Shown here: one piece after another, positions 26,454 to 34,560 of the stretch
How the letters are laid out: every line of letters starts with the position of its first letter
Position numbering within the stretch: the stretch's first letter is position 1
From: RI-106 sp964496875
GTDB lineage: Bacteria; Cyanobacteriota; Vampirovibrionia; Obscuribacterales; Obscuribacteraceae
DNA length: 64,000 nt
Assembly: GCA_964496875.1 (NCBI GenBank)
Contig: CAZCBH010000005.1
Span: forward strand, 62,001 to 126,000
Direction of reading: 5' to 3'
Notes under the pieces: model-generated
Told to the model about the DNA's origin: nothing
Database searches by the model: none
The model's input: the letters and a program-made list of their open reading frames with translations, nothing else
Made by a program: the position numbers and the translations under genes

Positions 26454-27878
26454 TCAGGACTGAAAGCTCTTCGCTGTTTTGCTTTTCGAGCGAGCGGTTA
26501 TACGTATCGGCGTCCCTTCGAAGCCGAAGGAAGCTCTCAGTTTTCGCTCTAGATACGACTTATAGTTCTTGGGCAACAAATGCTCGTCGTTGACGAAGAG
26601 GACAAAGGTGGGCGGAGCCACCGAGACCTGGGTGGCGTAATAGATCTTCAGACGTTTGCCTCGTTTTCCCGAAGGTGGTGGCACCAGGGCGACACTTTCG
26701 TTCACTATCTGATTGACCAGGCTGGTGGAAACCCGACGCATCGTCTGTTCATGCGCGCTTTTGGCCGCATCGAGAATTTTTCTGACTCGAACTTTATTGA
26801 TGGCACTGGTGAAGAGGACCTCGGCATAGGCGACATGTCGAAGTTCGGATTTGACCTCTTCGATGATTTTGTTCATCGAGCCGGATGATTTGTCTTCTTT
26901 GAGGTCCCATTTGTTCATGACTAATACGACGGCTCGTCCGGCTTCTTCTATTTTTCCGGCGATGCGTTGATCTTGTTCGCTTATCTCTTCGGCCACATCT
27001 ATGACATGCACCACCACATCCGCTCTAGAGATCGCTCTCAGGGAACGGGCTACCGAAAATGCCTCTACACCGTAGCGCACCTTCGATTTCTTTCTTATAC
27101 CGGCGGTGTCTATTAGAATCAGCTCTTCGCCTTGATAGTTTATGCGAGTGTCGATGGCGTCACGGGTGGTGCCGGCCTCCGGAGCCACAATGGTTCTGTC
27201 CACTCCGCAGAGTACATTCAGGATGGAAGATTTGCCGACGTTCGGTTTGCCTACTATGGCGATGGAAAGAGGCCCTTCTCTACCGTTGGAATCAGCACCA
27301 TCCTCATCGTCCTCTCCTTCAATGGGATAATCTTCGAACTTTTTCTTCTTCTTCTTCTTTTTCTTGATCCCGTCATATTCGGGAAAGTTGCTGATTATCA
27401 GGTCGAGCAAGTCGCCTACCCCGCCCGAACCACGCATTGCCGAAAGTCCATGGGGGTCGCCCAGTCCAAGAGAATAAAACTCGGGTACGCTGAGCTCGTC
27501 TTTTTTGGAGTCGACCTTATTTACTGCTAATATAACCGGCTTCTTTGAGCGGCGCAGCATATTAGCCACATCTTCATCCTGGCCGGTGGGGCCTTCCTTG
27601 CCGTCGACCATGAAAACAATTACATCTGCTTCATCTACGGCAAGCTGTACCTGATCCACCACCTGGACGGCCATGGGCTCCTGGCTTTCTGTAATTATGC
27701 CGCCGGTGTCGATCATGACAAATTCATAGCCGGACCAGTCCGCTTCGCGATAGATCCGGTCCCGGGTTACACCGGGAGTGTCGTCGACGATCGAATAACT
27801 GCTTCCCACGCATCTGTTGAAGAAGGTGGACTTGCCGACATTCGGACGTCCGACTATCGCTACGACTCTCTTGACCAT
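26454..27878 (-). CDS. der: Ribosome-associated GTPase Der (EngA)
   Basis: A 474-residue tandem GTPase needed for 50S ribosomal subunit maturation. The first G domain has GRPNVGKSTF, DTPG and NKVD. The second has GKPNVGKSSI, DTAGIRKK and NKWD. A C-terminal KH-like domain follows (KIYYATQVSVAPPTFVLFVN). The linker between the G domains carries nine consecutive lysines and then an acidic stretch (EGEDDEDG), which makes it longer and more charged than usual. It is the second gene of the run, 40 nt after the J-domain protein, and is followed by plsY. Confidence 0.97.
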   Translation of the reverse strand: MVKRVVAIVGRPNVGKSTFFNRCVGSSYSIVDDTPGVTRDRIYREADWSGYEFVMIDTGGIITESQEPMAVQVVDQVQLAVDEADVIVFMVDGKEGPTGQDEDVANMLRRSKKPVILAVNKVDSKKDELSVPEFYSLGLGDPHGLSAMRGSGGVGDLLDLIISNFPEYDGIKKKKKKKKKFEDYPIEGEDDEDGADSNGREGPLSIAIVGKPNVGKSSILNVLCGVDRTIVAPEAGTTRDAIDTRINYQGEELILIDTAGIRKKSKVRYGVEAFSVARSLRAISRADVVVHVIDVAEEISEQDQRIAGKIEEAGRAVVLVMNKWDLKEDKSSGSMNKIIEEVKSELRHVAYAEVLFTSAINKVRVRKILDAAKSAHEQTMRRVSTSLVNQIVNESVALVPPPSGKRGKRLKIYYATQVSVAPPTFVLFVNDEHLLPKNYKSYLERKLRASFGFEGTPIRITARSKSKTAKSFQS

Positions 27879-27918
27879 TATTTATCCTCTTTGACCGGAT
27901 AAATATATCAAGATTTAG

Positions 27919-30273
27919 TTACTGCTTCTTCTTCCCGGTGAAACGACTAGACATATCTTTAGCTCCGCCTGAGCCGCCGCCGAATTTTTTACCGAGTTTG
28001 GGAGCACTGGATTCGATGAATTGCAAAAGTTCGTCCTTGGCGGCGTTCAGAATTATCGCCGCTTCGGTGTCTCCACCGAGGTCGGGGTGAACGCCGGGCG
28101 AGGCTATTTGATCTTTCCAGGCTTTGTTCACTTTCTCTTTGGTGAGATCTTCAGGAGAGATGCCGAGGATGCGGCAGGCTTTTACTATCTCCCGGGGTGC
28201 TGCTTTCAAGGCGGGATTCTGTAAACCAGCCGCCGGGGGAGGGGGGGCTGCTTGCCCACCTTCTGTCGGTTTGACATTCTGGCCGACAAATTTATTCAAT
28301 CCGGAGTAGCCGCCCTTGTCGGCTCCGGCATCCTGTCCTGGGTTGGGCATTGTTCTGACAGTTTGCTCCACGTGATGCTGCTCCTGAGCTTTCTTGATCC
28401 TTTCTTTGATCAAGTTCTGCAAGTCTTCACCGGTGACATTCTCCTCTTTGACGACTTGATCCACCGGGACATCTGCAAGCATATCATCTGGAACCTCGAT
28501 CTTGCCAAGTTCTTCCAGTTCTTCGATGTCTTCAAAAATATCCATCTGGTCGAAATCGGGGATCTCGACCTGTTCTTCTCTGGTCAACATCTGATCTTCG
28601 CGGATGGCGTCCGGCGCATCCTCGCCGCCATGGAAAGAGACAAACTGGGTCTCGGAGGTATCGAAACCATCCAGAGATTCTTGAGGCGGCGCTCCTGGTT
28701 GAAGGGCGTCCAGATTGGTGGAGGTGTCGGTCGGTTTCTTGGGTGGATAACCAAACTGCGCTACCACCTGACTCTCAAGCGCATTGGCCGGAGTTCTGGT
28801 CGGGTCGAGGTCTTTGGGGGAGAGAACCCCCATGCTGTAGACCGTTTGCAGGTCACGCCAGCTCAGGTCGTTGAGCGGATTGAAATCGCTCGAAACATAT
28901 GGCCCGTCCTGGGTAAAGTTGATCACCGCCCTTTCGTCGGCTTTTAGTTCGTGGGTTGCTAGAGTTTCTTCTTCTGACTCAAGCTCGTGGATTTCCTCTT
29001 CTTCTTCTATCTCTTCGGTGTAGGGAAGATCCTCTGAGTGCTCAAGTTCAGATTCAGATTCAGATTCCGTTTCTGGAGCTTGTGCCATCACCGGTTGATT
29101 TTGACCGGCCTCGGCCAAGCCTTTTTCATAGCCGACATGCCAGGCGTTCTGCAATTGCAGTGCCAGGTTGTCGGCTTCCTGTTGTAGCTCTTCCAGCCTT
29201 GCTTCCAGCTCTCTTTTGTTCATTGCGAGAATCGTCTGCTTCTCTCGCTCTGTTTTCATGGCATCGGTGAGCTGGGCATTGTCCTTTTCCAGTCTGGCTA
29301 CTCGCTTCTCGATTTCGGCATTGTCTACACTTCCGCTATCGCCGCTTGCGCCTGCGCCAGAGGTATTCTCTTTGAGTTTTCTATTCTCGTCTTCCAGCTC
29401 GCGCATGCGAAGATTAATCGCTTCATTAACTCGCTCCAGACCGGAAACAGTAATGGTAAGCTCTTTGAGTTTCTCTTCCTTTTCCTCGTCCGAATCTGCT
29501 GCGGATTTTTCTTTGCGCTCCGCCAGTTCGATTTCCATCTCCCGCAGCCTCTGGTTCAGAGCTTCATTGACCTGTTCGAGACCGGCAAGGGACCTTTGCG
29601 TCTCCTCCAGCTCTTCTTGCAAGTGGGCTGCGTCTTCATTCTTTGCCGAATCGCTTTTGTTGTCGGTGTTTTCGCTGAGCTCTCTGTTCTTGTCTTCCAA
29701 CTCTCTCAAGCGCTGATTGAGAGCTTCGTTGACCCTCTCCAGACCGCTCAGGGTTCGTGTCAGGTCGGTAATCTCTTCCAGGCGGCTTTCGCTCTGGGCA
29801 TAGGCTTGTTTTAGCTCCTCTTCCAGCTGTTTGATTTCATCCTGGGATTCGGACTGCAAAAGTTGCATGACCTGGCTGTTAATTTCTTCGGGAGCAGGCA
29901 TGCTTGCCGTTTCTTCCATCTCGGCAATCTTTAGTGCCAGGTTGTTGTTCTCTTTCTCGAGCTCCTCCAGGGTTTTTTCGAGATCGAGGATCTTTCTATT
30001 CTCTTCTTCTGCCTGGTCTTTGAAAGTGCAGTCATGACCGCGGGCATCGAGAATCATCGAGATCACATCCTGGTCCCGGTAGAGATCTTCTTTCTCGACT
30101 TCCAGCTCTTCGGCAAGGGTGTATGGATTGATATCCCAGCCTTTGCTCTTGACGGACTCGATCGCTTCTTTAAGACGGGCTGTCTCGATCTTGGTTTTGG
30201 TAATTTCGTCTTTCGACATGTTCTGCTTCGATTTCTTCTGGGTGGCTGATAACTTGGTGGGCATGGCCCTCAT
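27919..30273 (-). CDS. Long coiled-coil protein with three internal repeats and a C-terminal J-like domain
   Basis: A 784-residue protein of no family I know. Residues 40-80 look like a small helical or winged domain (WDINPYTLAEELEVEKEDLY). Residues 85-385 form a coiled coil that includes three copies of SGLERVNEALNQRLRELED-like sequence at about 177-200, 229-252 and 277-300. An acidic, Glu/Ser-rich stretch follows (about 410-450). A C-terminal J-like domain (about 695-755) retains helix II and an HPD tripeptide in VHPDLGGD. This suggests a scaffold that recruits Hsp70 to a specific site. It has no signal or membrane helix. It heads the run der-plsY-htrA-regulator. The start is uncertain, because MPTK four codons downstream is also possible. 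Confidence 0.8.
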   Translation of the reverse strand: MRAMPTKLSATQKKSKQNMSKDEITKTKIETARLKEAIESVKSKGWDINPYTLAEELEVEKEDLYRDQDVISMILDARGHDCTFKDQAEEENRKILDLEKTLEELEKENNNLALKIAEMEETASMPAPEEINSQVMQLLQSESQDEIKQLEEELKQAYAQSESRLEEITDLTRTLSGLERVNEALNQRLRELEDKNRELSENTDNKSDSAKNEDAAHLQEELEETQRSLAGLEQVNEALNQRLREMEIELAERKEKSAADSDEEKEEKLKELTITVSGLERVNEAINLRMRELEDENRKLKENTSGAGASGDSGSVDNAEIEKRVARLEKDNAQLTDAMKTEREKQTILAMNKRELEARLEELQQEADNLALQLQNAWHVGYEKGLAEAGQNQPVMAQAPETESESESELEHSEDLPYTEEIEEEEEIHELESEEETLATHELKADERAVINFTQDGPYVSSDFNPLNDLSWRDLQTVYSMGVLSPKDLDPTRTPANALESQVVAQFGYPPKKPTDTSTNLDALQPGAPPQESLDGFDTSETQFVSFHGGEDAPDAIREDQMLTREEQVEIPDFDQMDIFEDIEELEELGKIEVPDDMLADVPVDQVVKEENVTGEDLQNLIKERIKKAQEQHHVEQTVRTMPNPGQDAGADKGGYSGLNKFVGQNVKPTEGGQAAPPPPAAGLQNPALKAAPREIVKACRILGISPEDLTKEKVNKAWKDQIASPGVHPDLGGDTEAAIILNAAKDELLQFIESSAPKLGKKFGGGSGGAKDMSSRFTGKKKQ

Positions 30274-30449
30274 AGCAACTGGAGACGGTTGCCGGTCAGG
30301 CTCATAGAGCGTAAGCGGAGCCGGGTTTTGCCCTATCGCCGATCTCTTATTCTATTTCTTTCCCCATCTAAGAGAAAAGTTGTTAGATTTTCTCTATAAG
30401 TTTCATATCTATCATCAAAACATCTGAAATATTGAGATCTGAAGCGATC

Positions 30450-30782
30450 ATGAATAAGCCCGAAAAAAACGATAAATCCGACAAAATAATTCGGCTCGAG
30501 ATCTCCGGAAGGGTGCAGGGCGTTTTTTACCGAGTGTGCACCAGGGATGAGGCGAAGCGACTGGGTTTGACCGGCTGGGTCAGGAATCGTCGAGATGGTC
30601 GGGTGGAAGCTTTTGTTCGGGGTAGTGAGCAGCAGCTCGATCAGTTGATCGCCTGGTGCAGGCTTGGACCATCAGGAGCAGTGGTGGAAGAGGTCATGGT
30701 GCACTGGCTCGATGAGGAAGCCTCGGAATTTGAGAGTCTTCATGGTGACCGAGAGGATTTCGAGATCATCGCCACGTTTTAA
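30450..30782 (+). CDS. acyP: Acylphosphatase
   Basis: A 110-residue small cytosolic enzyme that hydrolyses acyl phosphates. The fold signature is complete: GRVQGVFYRVCTRDEAKRL with the catalytic Arg, then GLTGWVRNRRDGRVEAFVRG with the catalytic Asn. An N-terminal extension of about 15 charged residues (MNKPEKNDKSDKI) precedes the domain. I use the ATG at 30450; an ATG six codons earlier is possible. The gene lies between divergent and convergent neighbours, so it is probably monocistronic. It ends 24 nt before the dnaX stop. Confidence 0.93.
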   Translation: MNKPEKNDKSDKIIRLEISGRVQGVFYRVCTRDEAKRLGLTGWVRNRRDGRVEAFVRGSEQQLDQLIAWCRLGPSGAVVEEVMVHWLDEEASEFESLHGDREDFEIIATF

Positions 30783-30806
30783 GACACCATCGATAGTGGC
30801 TATAAT

Positions 30807-32861
30807 CTAGCCAATCTGTCTGGAGCCTGGACCTTCGAACAGCCTGTAGGCCTCTTTTAAGAGAGTCGATTGCTCTTCCGGTTCTTCTCTGAGCGAGGAT
30901 GGCTTATCTGCCGAAGGTGCCTTGCCGTTTCCATTTCCATTTCTGTTTTCGCTTTCGCTTTCGCTACTATTTTTGTCTTCGTTTTCGATTCTGCTTCTAA
31001 TCGGTTCTTGATCTTCCGGGCTAAGTCGAGGCGGTCTTTGAATCGGTTCCATTGCAGGCTCAGGCTCATGCACATGAACATGAACAGAATCAGCCTTCTC
31101 TCTCTCTTTCGGCTCCGGCTTTCTCTGGTCGTTTATTGCGGGAGAAGCCGGTCTCCCTTCAGGCTTTTTTCGAACCAGCTCCTCTTCCTGGACCACTTTC
31201 ACTTTTACCGTGACCTCCTGACCGGTCACTGCCCGATAGGCTTTTTCTATCTGGTCCGATTTACCTTCTATAGATTTCTGGAAAAACTCTTTGTTCACGC
31301 CCAGGGTAAGCTGTCCGTTTTCCAGGCTCAGTGGATTGGCGTGCATATGGACAAGGCTATAGGCGGGAATACTTATTTTATGGATGGCATCGAGAAGATC
31401 CGACCAGAGGGCCTCCAGTTCGTTGCTGACGAAGCCTCCACCGGATGCCGCCACTTCAACATCAGCAGCATCATCGTCTTCTTCTTCGACTTCATGAACT
31501 GGTTGCGGCGTTCTGCTTTCGGGTCTCTCCGGCTCGAGCATCAGCTCCCTGGAAGGGGCTTCTGCAATCGGTTCCGGAGCAGCGGTGGAAACCGGAGCAT
31601 GAGCAGGAGCAGCGGGGGGTGGAGCCGATCTGACTCTGGTCTGGGGAATGTCTGCTGCCGAGAAATCCCCGTCGGCGATGATCTTCTCTAGTTTTTTCAC
31701 CTTGTCGGTCAGGTTCTTGACCGAAGCAATATCGATGCGATGGCAGATCGAGAGCAGTCCCATCTCCAGAGTCAGCGATGGTTGACTGGATCGTTTTATA
31801 TTCTGCTCCAGGCGATCCATGAGTTCTACTATCTGGCTCAGCTCTGTTCTCTCGAACTCTCTGGCCTGGGCTGTTACTTTCTCGACATAGGCTCTGGATC
31901 CGGTTACGAACTGGACATTCTCTTCGCTGATAGGCTCTCCTGCTTTCAGGTAAGAAGCCTTGGTGAGAGCGAGAAAATGCTTAGCCAGCTCCACTGTGAT
32001 CAGTGATGGTTCCCTGCCCTGGAGCAGCAGTTTGTTCACCGCTTGCAAGACCGCCTCACCGTTGCAATCTTTTACGCCCAGGCTGATTTCGAGAAGAATA
32101 TCTTCGTCGAGAGCGCCCAGCAGTACAAGCAGATCCGTTACCTGAACCGGCTCACCTGGTTTGGATAGCAGGCTGGCCTGATCGAGCAGACCGAGGGCGT
32201 CGCGCAGACCTCCTCCGGAACGCCGGGACATGAGATCGAGAGCTTCCTCGCTTATCTCAATTCCTTCTTTTGCGGCCACCGAATTGAGATGCTCGGCAAG
32301 CTGCACTTGATTGACCAGGCGGAACATAAGGCGCTGGCAGCGGCTGACTATAGTTGGCGGGACTTTGTGTTCCTCGGTTGTGGCCAGAATAAAAACCACG
32401 TTCGGCGGTGGCTCTTCGATGGTCTTGAGCAGAGCGTTGAAGGCCTCCTTGGTCAACATGTGGCACTCGTCTATGATATAGAGTTTGTGTTTGCCGTCCT
32501 GGGTGGCCAGGGGGGCTCGTTCTATAAGCGAGCGAGCATCGTCCACGCTGTTATTCGAGGCAGCGTCTATTTCGAATACGGATGTGGAGGAGCTGTTCTT
32601 GATCGATTCACAGGAAGCGCATTTGAGGCAGGGACTCACCGTCGGACCCTGGTCGCAGTTTATGGATTTGGCTAGAATCCTGGCCGAAGATGTCTTACCC
32701 GTACCTCTTGGTCCGGTGAAGAGATAAGCATGGGCGATGCGGTCGTTCTCCAGGGCGTTCGAAAGGGTTCTGACCACGGATTTCTGTCCGACCAGCTCTT
32801 CGAGGCTTTGAGGTCGGTACTTCAGATATAGAGGTAAGTATTTGTTCGCTGCGTTTTCCAT
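30807..32861 (-). CDS. dnaX: DNA polymerase III subunit gamma/tau
   Basis: A 684-residue clamp-loader subunit. The AAA+ core shows LYLKYRPQSLEELVGQ, Walker A GPRGTGKTS (50-58), the zinc-binding Cys set C69/C78/C81/C84, the DECH box (131-134), sensor 1 in ILATTE and an SRC arginine finger (IVSRCQ). Domain III follows up to about residue 375. The C-terminal half is Pro/Glu-rich and disordered, with low-complexity runs (VHVHVHEPEPAMEP and NRNGNGNGK). Around 485-555 is a small folded region (LEALWSDLLDAIHKISIPAY) that may match the tau C-terminal domain. It lies alone, divergent from msrA. Confidence 0.96.
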   Translation of the reverse strand: MENAANKYLPLYLKYRPQSLEELVGQKSVVRTLSNALENDRIAHAYLFTGPRGTGKTSSARILAKSINCDQGPTVSPCLKCASCESIKNSSSTSVFEIDAASNNSVDDARSLIERAPLATQDGKHKLYIIDECHMLTKEAFNALLKTIEEPPPNVVFILATTEEHKVPPTIVSRCQRLMFRLVNQVQLAEHLNSVAAKEGIEISEEALDLMSRRSGGGLRDALGLLDQASLLSKPGEPVQVTDLLVLLGALDEDILLEISLGVKDCNGEAVLQAVNKLLLQGREPSLITVELAKHFLALTKASYLKAGEPISEENVQFVTGSRAYVEKVTAQAREFERTELSQIVELMDRLEQNIKRSSQPSLTLEMGLLSICHRIDIASVKNLTDKVKKLEKIIADGDFSAADIPQTRVRSAPPPAAPAHAPVSTAAPEPIAEAPSRELMLEPERPESRTPQPVHEVEEEDDDAADVEVAASGGGFVSNELEALWSDLLDAIHKISIPAYSLVHMHANPLSLENGQLTLGVNKEFFQKSIEGKSDQIEKAYRAVTGQEVTVKVKVVQEEELVRKKPEGRPASPAINDQRKPEPKEREKADSVHVHVHEPEPAMEPIQRPPRLSPEDQEPIRSRIENEDKNSSESESENRNGNGNGKAPSADKPSSLREEPEEQSTLLKEAYRLFEGPGSRQIG

Positions 32862-33022
32862 GGAAATGCAAATTGACCGGAGCCGTTTCAGGCTCTTTCA
32901 AAATCAGGCTTCTTAGCCTACCTATACTACCGCATTTTGAGCCGCATATTGACCGCTACTTAAATCTAATTGTCATTTATCTGCTAATATGCCAAAGCGT
33001 CTGTTTGAAGGGATTTACGGGG

Positions 33023-33592
33023 ATGAAAAGCGGACTGGGTCTGATTTTTTTAATTGGCTCTCTGATAGTTCTCTGCTCTTTCTATGTGGATTCTCGCATC
33101 GATTCCAAGAACGATTCGGTAGCGAAGGCGGAAGAGGCTGTGGCGTTGAGGCGAGCGACGCTCGCCGCCGGCTGATTCTGGGGTGTTGAAGCGGCGCTTC
33201 AACGGCTTGCCGGAGTGAAGGAGACCACGGTGGGCTACACCGGTGGTCACGAAGAGTCCCCCAGCTATCCTCTGGTCTGTTCGGGCAGCACCGGGCACGC
33301 AGAAGCGGTGCAGATCCTTTATGACCCGAAGCAGATCGGCTATAGAAAGTTGCTTGAAGAGTTCTTCAAGTTGCACAAGCCGGTTTTCGACCAGAAGAGT
33401 GTCAAAGGTGGACAGTATCGATCCTCTATCTTCTTCGAGACAAAAGAGGAAGAGGCGATTGCCAAGTCGGTAAAAGCTCAGTTCGAAAAGGAAGTTAAAC
33501 AGAAGCTGTACACCGAAATCGTCCCGGGCAGGGAGTTTCATCCGGCTGAAGAGTATCACCAGGATTACTACAAGAAGGATAATCTGCTTTAG
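33023..33592 (+). CDS. msrA: Peptide methionine-S-sulfoxide reductase MsrA with predicted selenocysteine (in-frame TGA at codon 51)
   Basis: A single frame from ATG 33023 to 33592, broken only by TGA at 33173-33175. The residues around it read ATLAAG-U-FWGVEAALQRL, so the TGA replaces the catalytic Cys of the family motif GGCFWG. The rest of MsrA follows normally (TVGYTGGHEESPSYP, VCSGSTGHAEAVQI, GGQYRSSIFF, REFHPAEEYHQDYY). MsrA reduces methionine sulfoxide in proteins, and a Sec nucleophile would raise its activity. A SECIS-like hairpin follows at the right distance. The N-terminus (GLGLIFLIGSLIVLCSFYV) is a signal anchor, so the enzyme probably faces the periplasm. AAGGGA lies about 10 nt upstream of the start. 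A TGC-to-TGA mutation or sequence error is the alternative. Automatic callers would start at 33215 and lose the active site. Confidence 0.85.
33185..33203 (+). promoter_or_regulatory. Candidate bacterial SECIS hairpin within msrA
   Basis: Perfect inverted repeat GTTGAAGC, loop GGC, GCTTCAAC. The loop begins 17 nt after the TGA at 33173-33175, and its first two bases are G. From memory, bacterial SECIS elements are short stem-loops whose apical loop lies about 16-37 nt past UGA and has a G among its first two loop bases, so this fits. It would bind SelB. Function is inferred from geometry only. Confidence 0.65.
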
Positions 33593-33612
33593 CGTGGTGG
33601 TGTGTAGTGGTG

Positions 33613-34512
33613 TTAAGGGCGGTGCCGATTGCTTCTGCCGGATCGCATCTCTTTGACCAGTTCGCGCAGTTGTGCTTTTACTGTCTCTTTCGGCAAGTTG
33701 CCACGGTCGCCGTGACCTGCCAGGATCCACTCGAAGTCGTAGGCGATTAGTTTCTCTACCGAATCGGTCAACTCTTCGTAGGAGTACCAGCAATGCCGTC
33801 CGTGCACTTGCAACCTTCTTTCGGCAGTGTGTTCGGCTCTGTCTAAAAAGAGGTGGTCGCCGCTGAAGAGGTATTTATTCCGGTAAAGGAGGACGACATG
33901 ACCGAGCGTGTGACCCGGAGTCGGTATCAGAAGGAACGATGGCGAAATCTCTACGGGATCGAAACCCTCTAGCACTACCTCGGCATCCGGCTCTGCATGC
34001 AGTGCCGCTCTATGGATTATTCTCTCGGCGCCAAAATATTCTGCAAAGCTTGCCGCATCGGCTACGTCGTCCTCATGGGTCAGAAATATCCGGTTGAGGC
34101 CACCGAGCTTTTCGATTTTTTTTACCAGCGACCTGGTGAATCTCGGCGAATCGACCATCCAGTTTTCGTTCTTGTCTAGAATCAGAAAACTGTTTCCTCC
34201 GTATGAACGAGGGGAGTTGAATCCGCAGTAGTAGACATTGCCATCAAGATGCAGAGGAAAGTCTTCGATGATGGCTTTTAGCGCGCTGCCATTGCGGTCT
34301 CCTATCGAGCCGGTGGGACAGGACAGCAGTGCTCTTGTCGCTTTCCTTCTCTCTTCCTCTGACCGGGGCTGCCGATAAACCCTGGAATAATCTCCGTCGT
34401 CCAGGAAGCAATCCGGGGCGAGTTGTCTGCAGGTATCACAGTTGATGCAGGTGGTATCGACGAAAAAGTCTCCGTCGATATTCCCCTTTACCATTCTTTT
34501 GGGATCCGCCAT
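33613..34512 (-). CDS. Ferredoxin-domain metallo-beta-lactamase-fold hydrolase
   Basis: A 299-residue fusion protein. The N-terminal 80 residues hold a ferredoxin-like site, CINCDTCRQLAPDCF with a later Cys in LLSCPTGSIG, which would bind one Fe-S cluster. The rest is a metallo-beta-lactamase fold with metal ligands in THEDDVADA, PTPGHTLGHVV, FSGDHLF and AGHGD. Such proteins are usually thiol-ester or redox-linked hydrolases. The substrate is unknown. The first motif is HEDDVAD and not HxHxDH, so the first metal site may differ. It converges with msrA (20 nt apart) and is divergent from the TPR lipoprotein (48 nt). Confidence 0.86.
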   Translation of the reverse strand: MADPKRMVKGNIDGDFFVDTTCINCDTCRQLAPDCFLDDGDYSRVYRQPRSEEERRKATRALLSCPTGSIGDRNGSALKAIIEDFPLHLDGNVYYCGFNSPRSYGGNSFLILDKNENWMVDSPRFTRSLVKKIEKLGGLNRIFLTHEDDVADAASFAEYFGAERIIHRAALHAEPDAEVVLEGFDPVEISPSFLLIPTPGHTLGHVVLLYRNKYLFSGDHLFLDRAEHTAERRLQVHGRHCWYSYEELTDSVEKLIAYDFEWILAGHGDRGNLPKETVKAQLRELVKEMRSGRSNRHRP

Positions 34513-34560
34513 CTTGTCTCTGCTTCTCTCAGGTGCCGGCTATGGAGTATTATCATTTAT

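Noticed and set aside
29168..29716. Plus-strand Ser/Leu-rich frame
   Set aside because: It is the antisense of the coiled-coil coding sequence; the Ser/Leu richness is a product of Glu/Arg codons on the other strand.
33215..33592. Shorter MsrA starting at GTG 33215
   Set aside because: It lacks the catalytic motif and has no ribosome-binding site; the conserved MsrA sequence continues upstream in the same frame through the TGA.
33176..33592. MsrA as a simple pseudogene
   Set aside because: Only one stop is present, exactly at the Sec-replaceable position, the rest is intact and a SECIS-like hairpin follows; still the alternative if Sec genes are absent from the genome.
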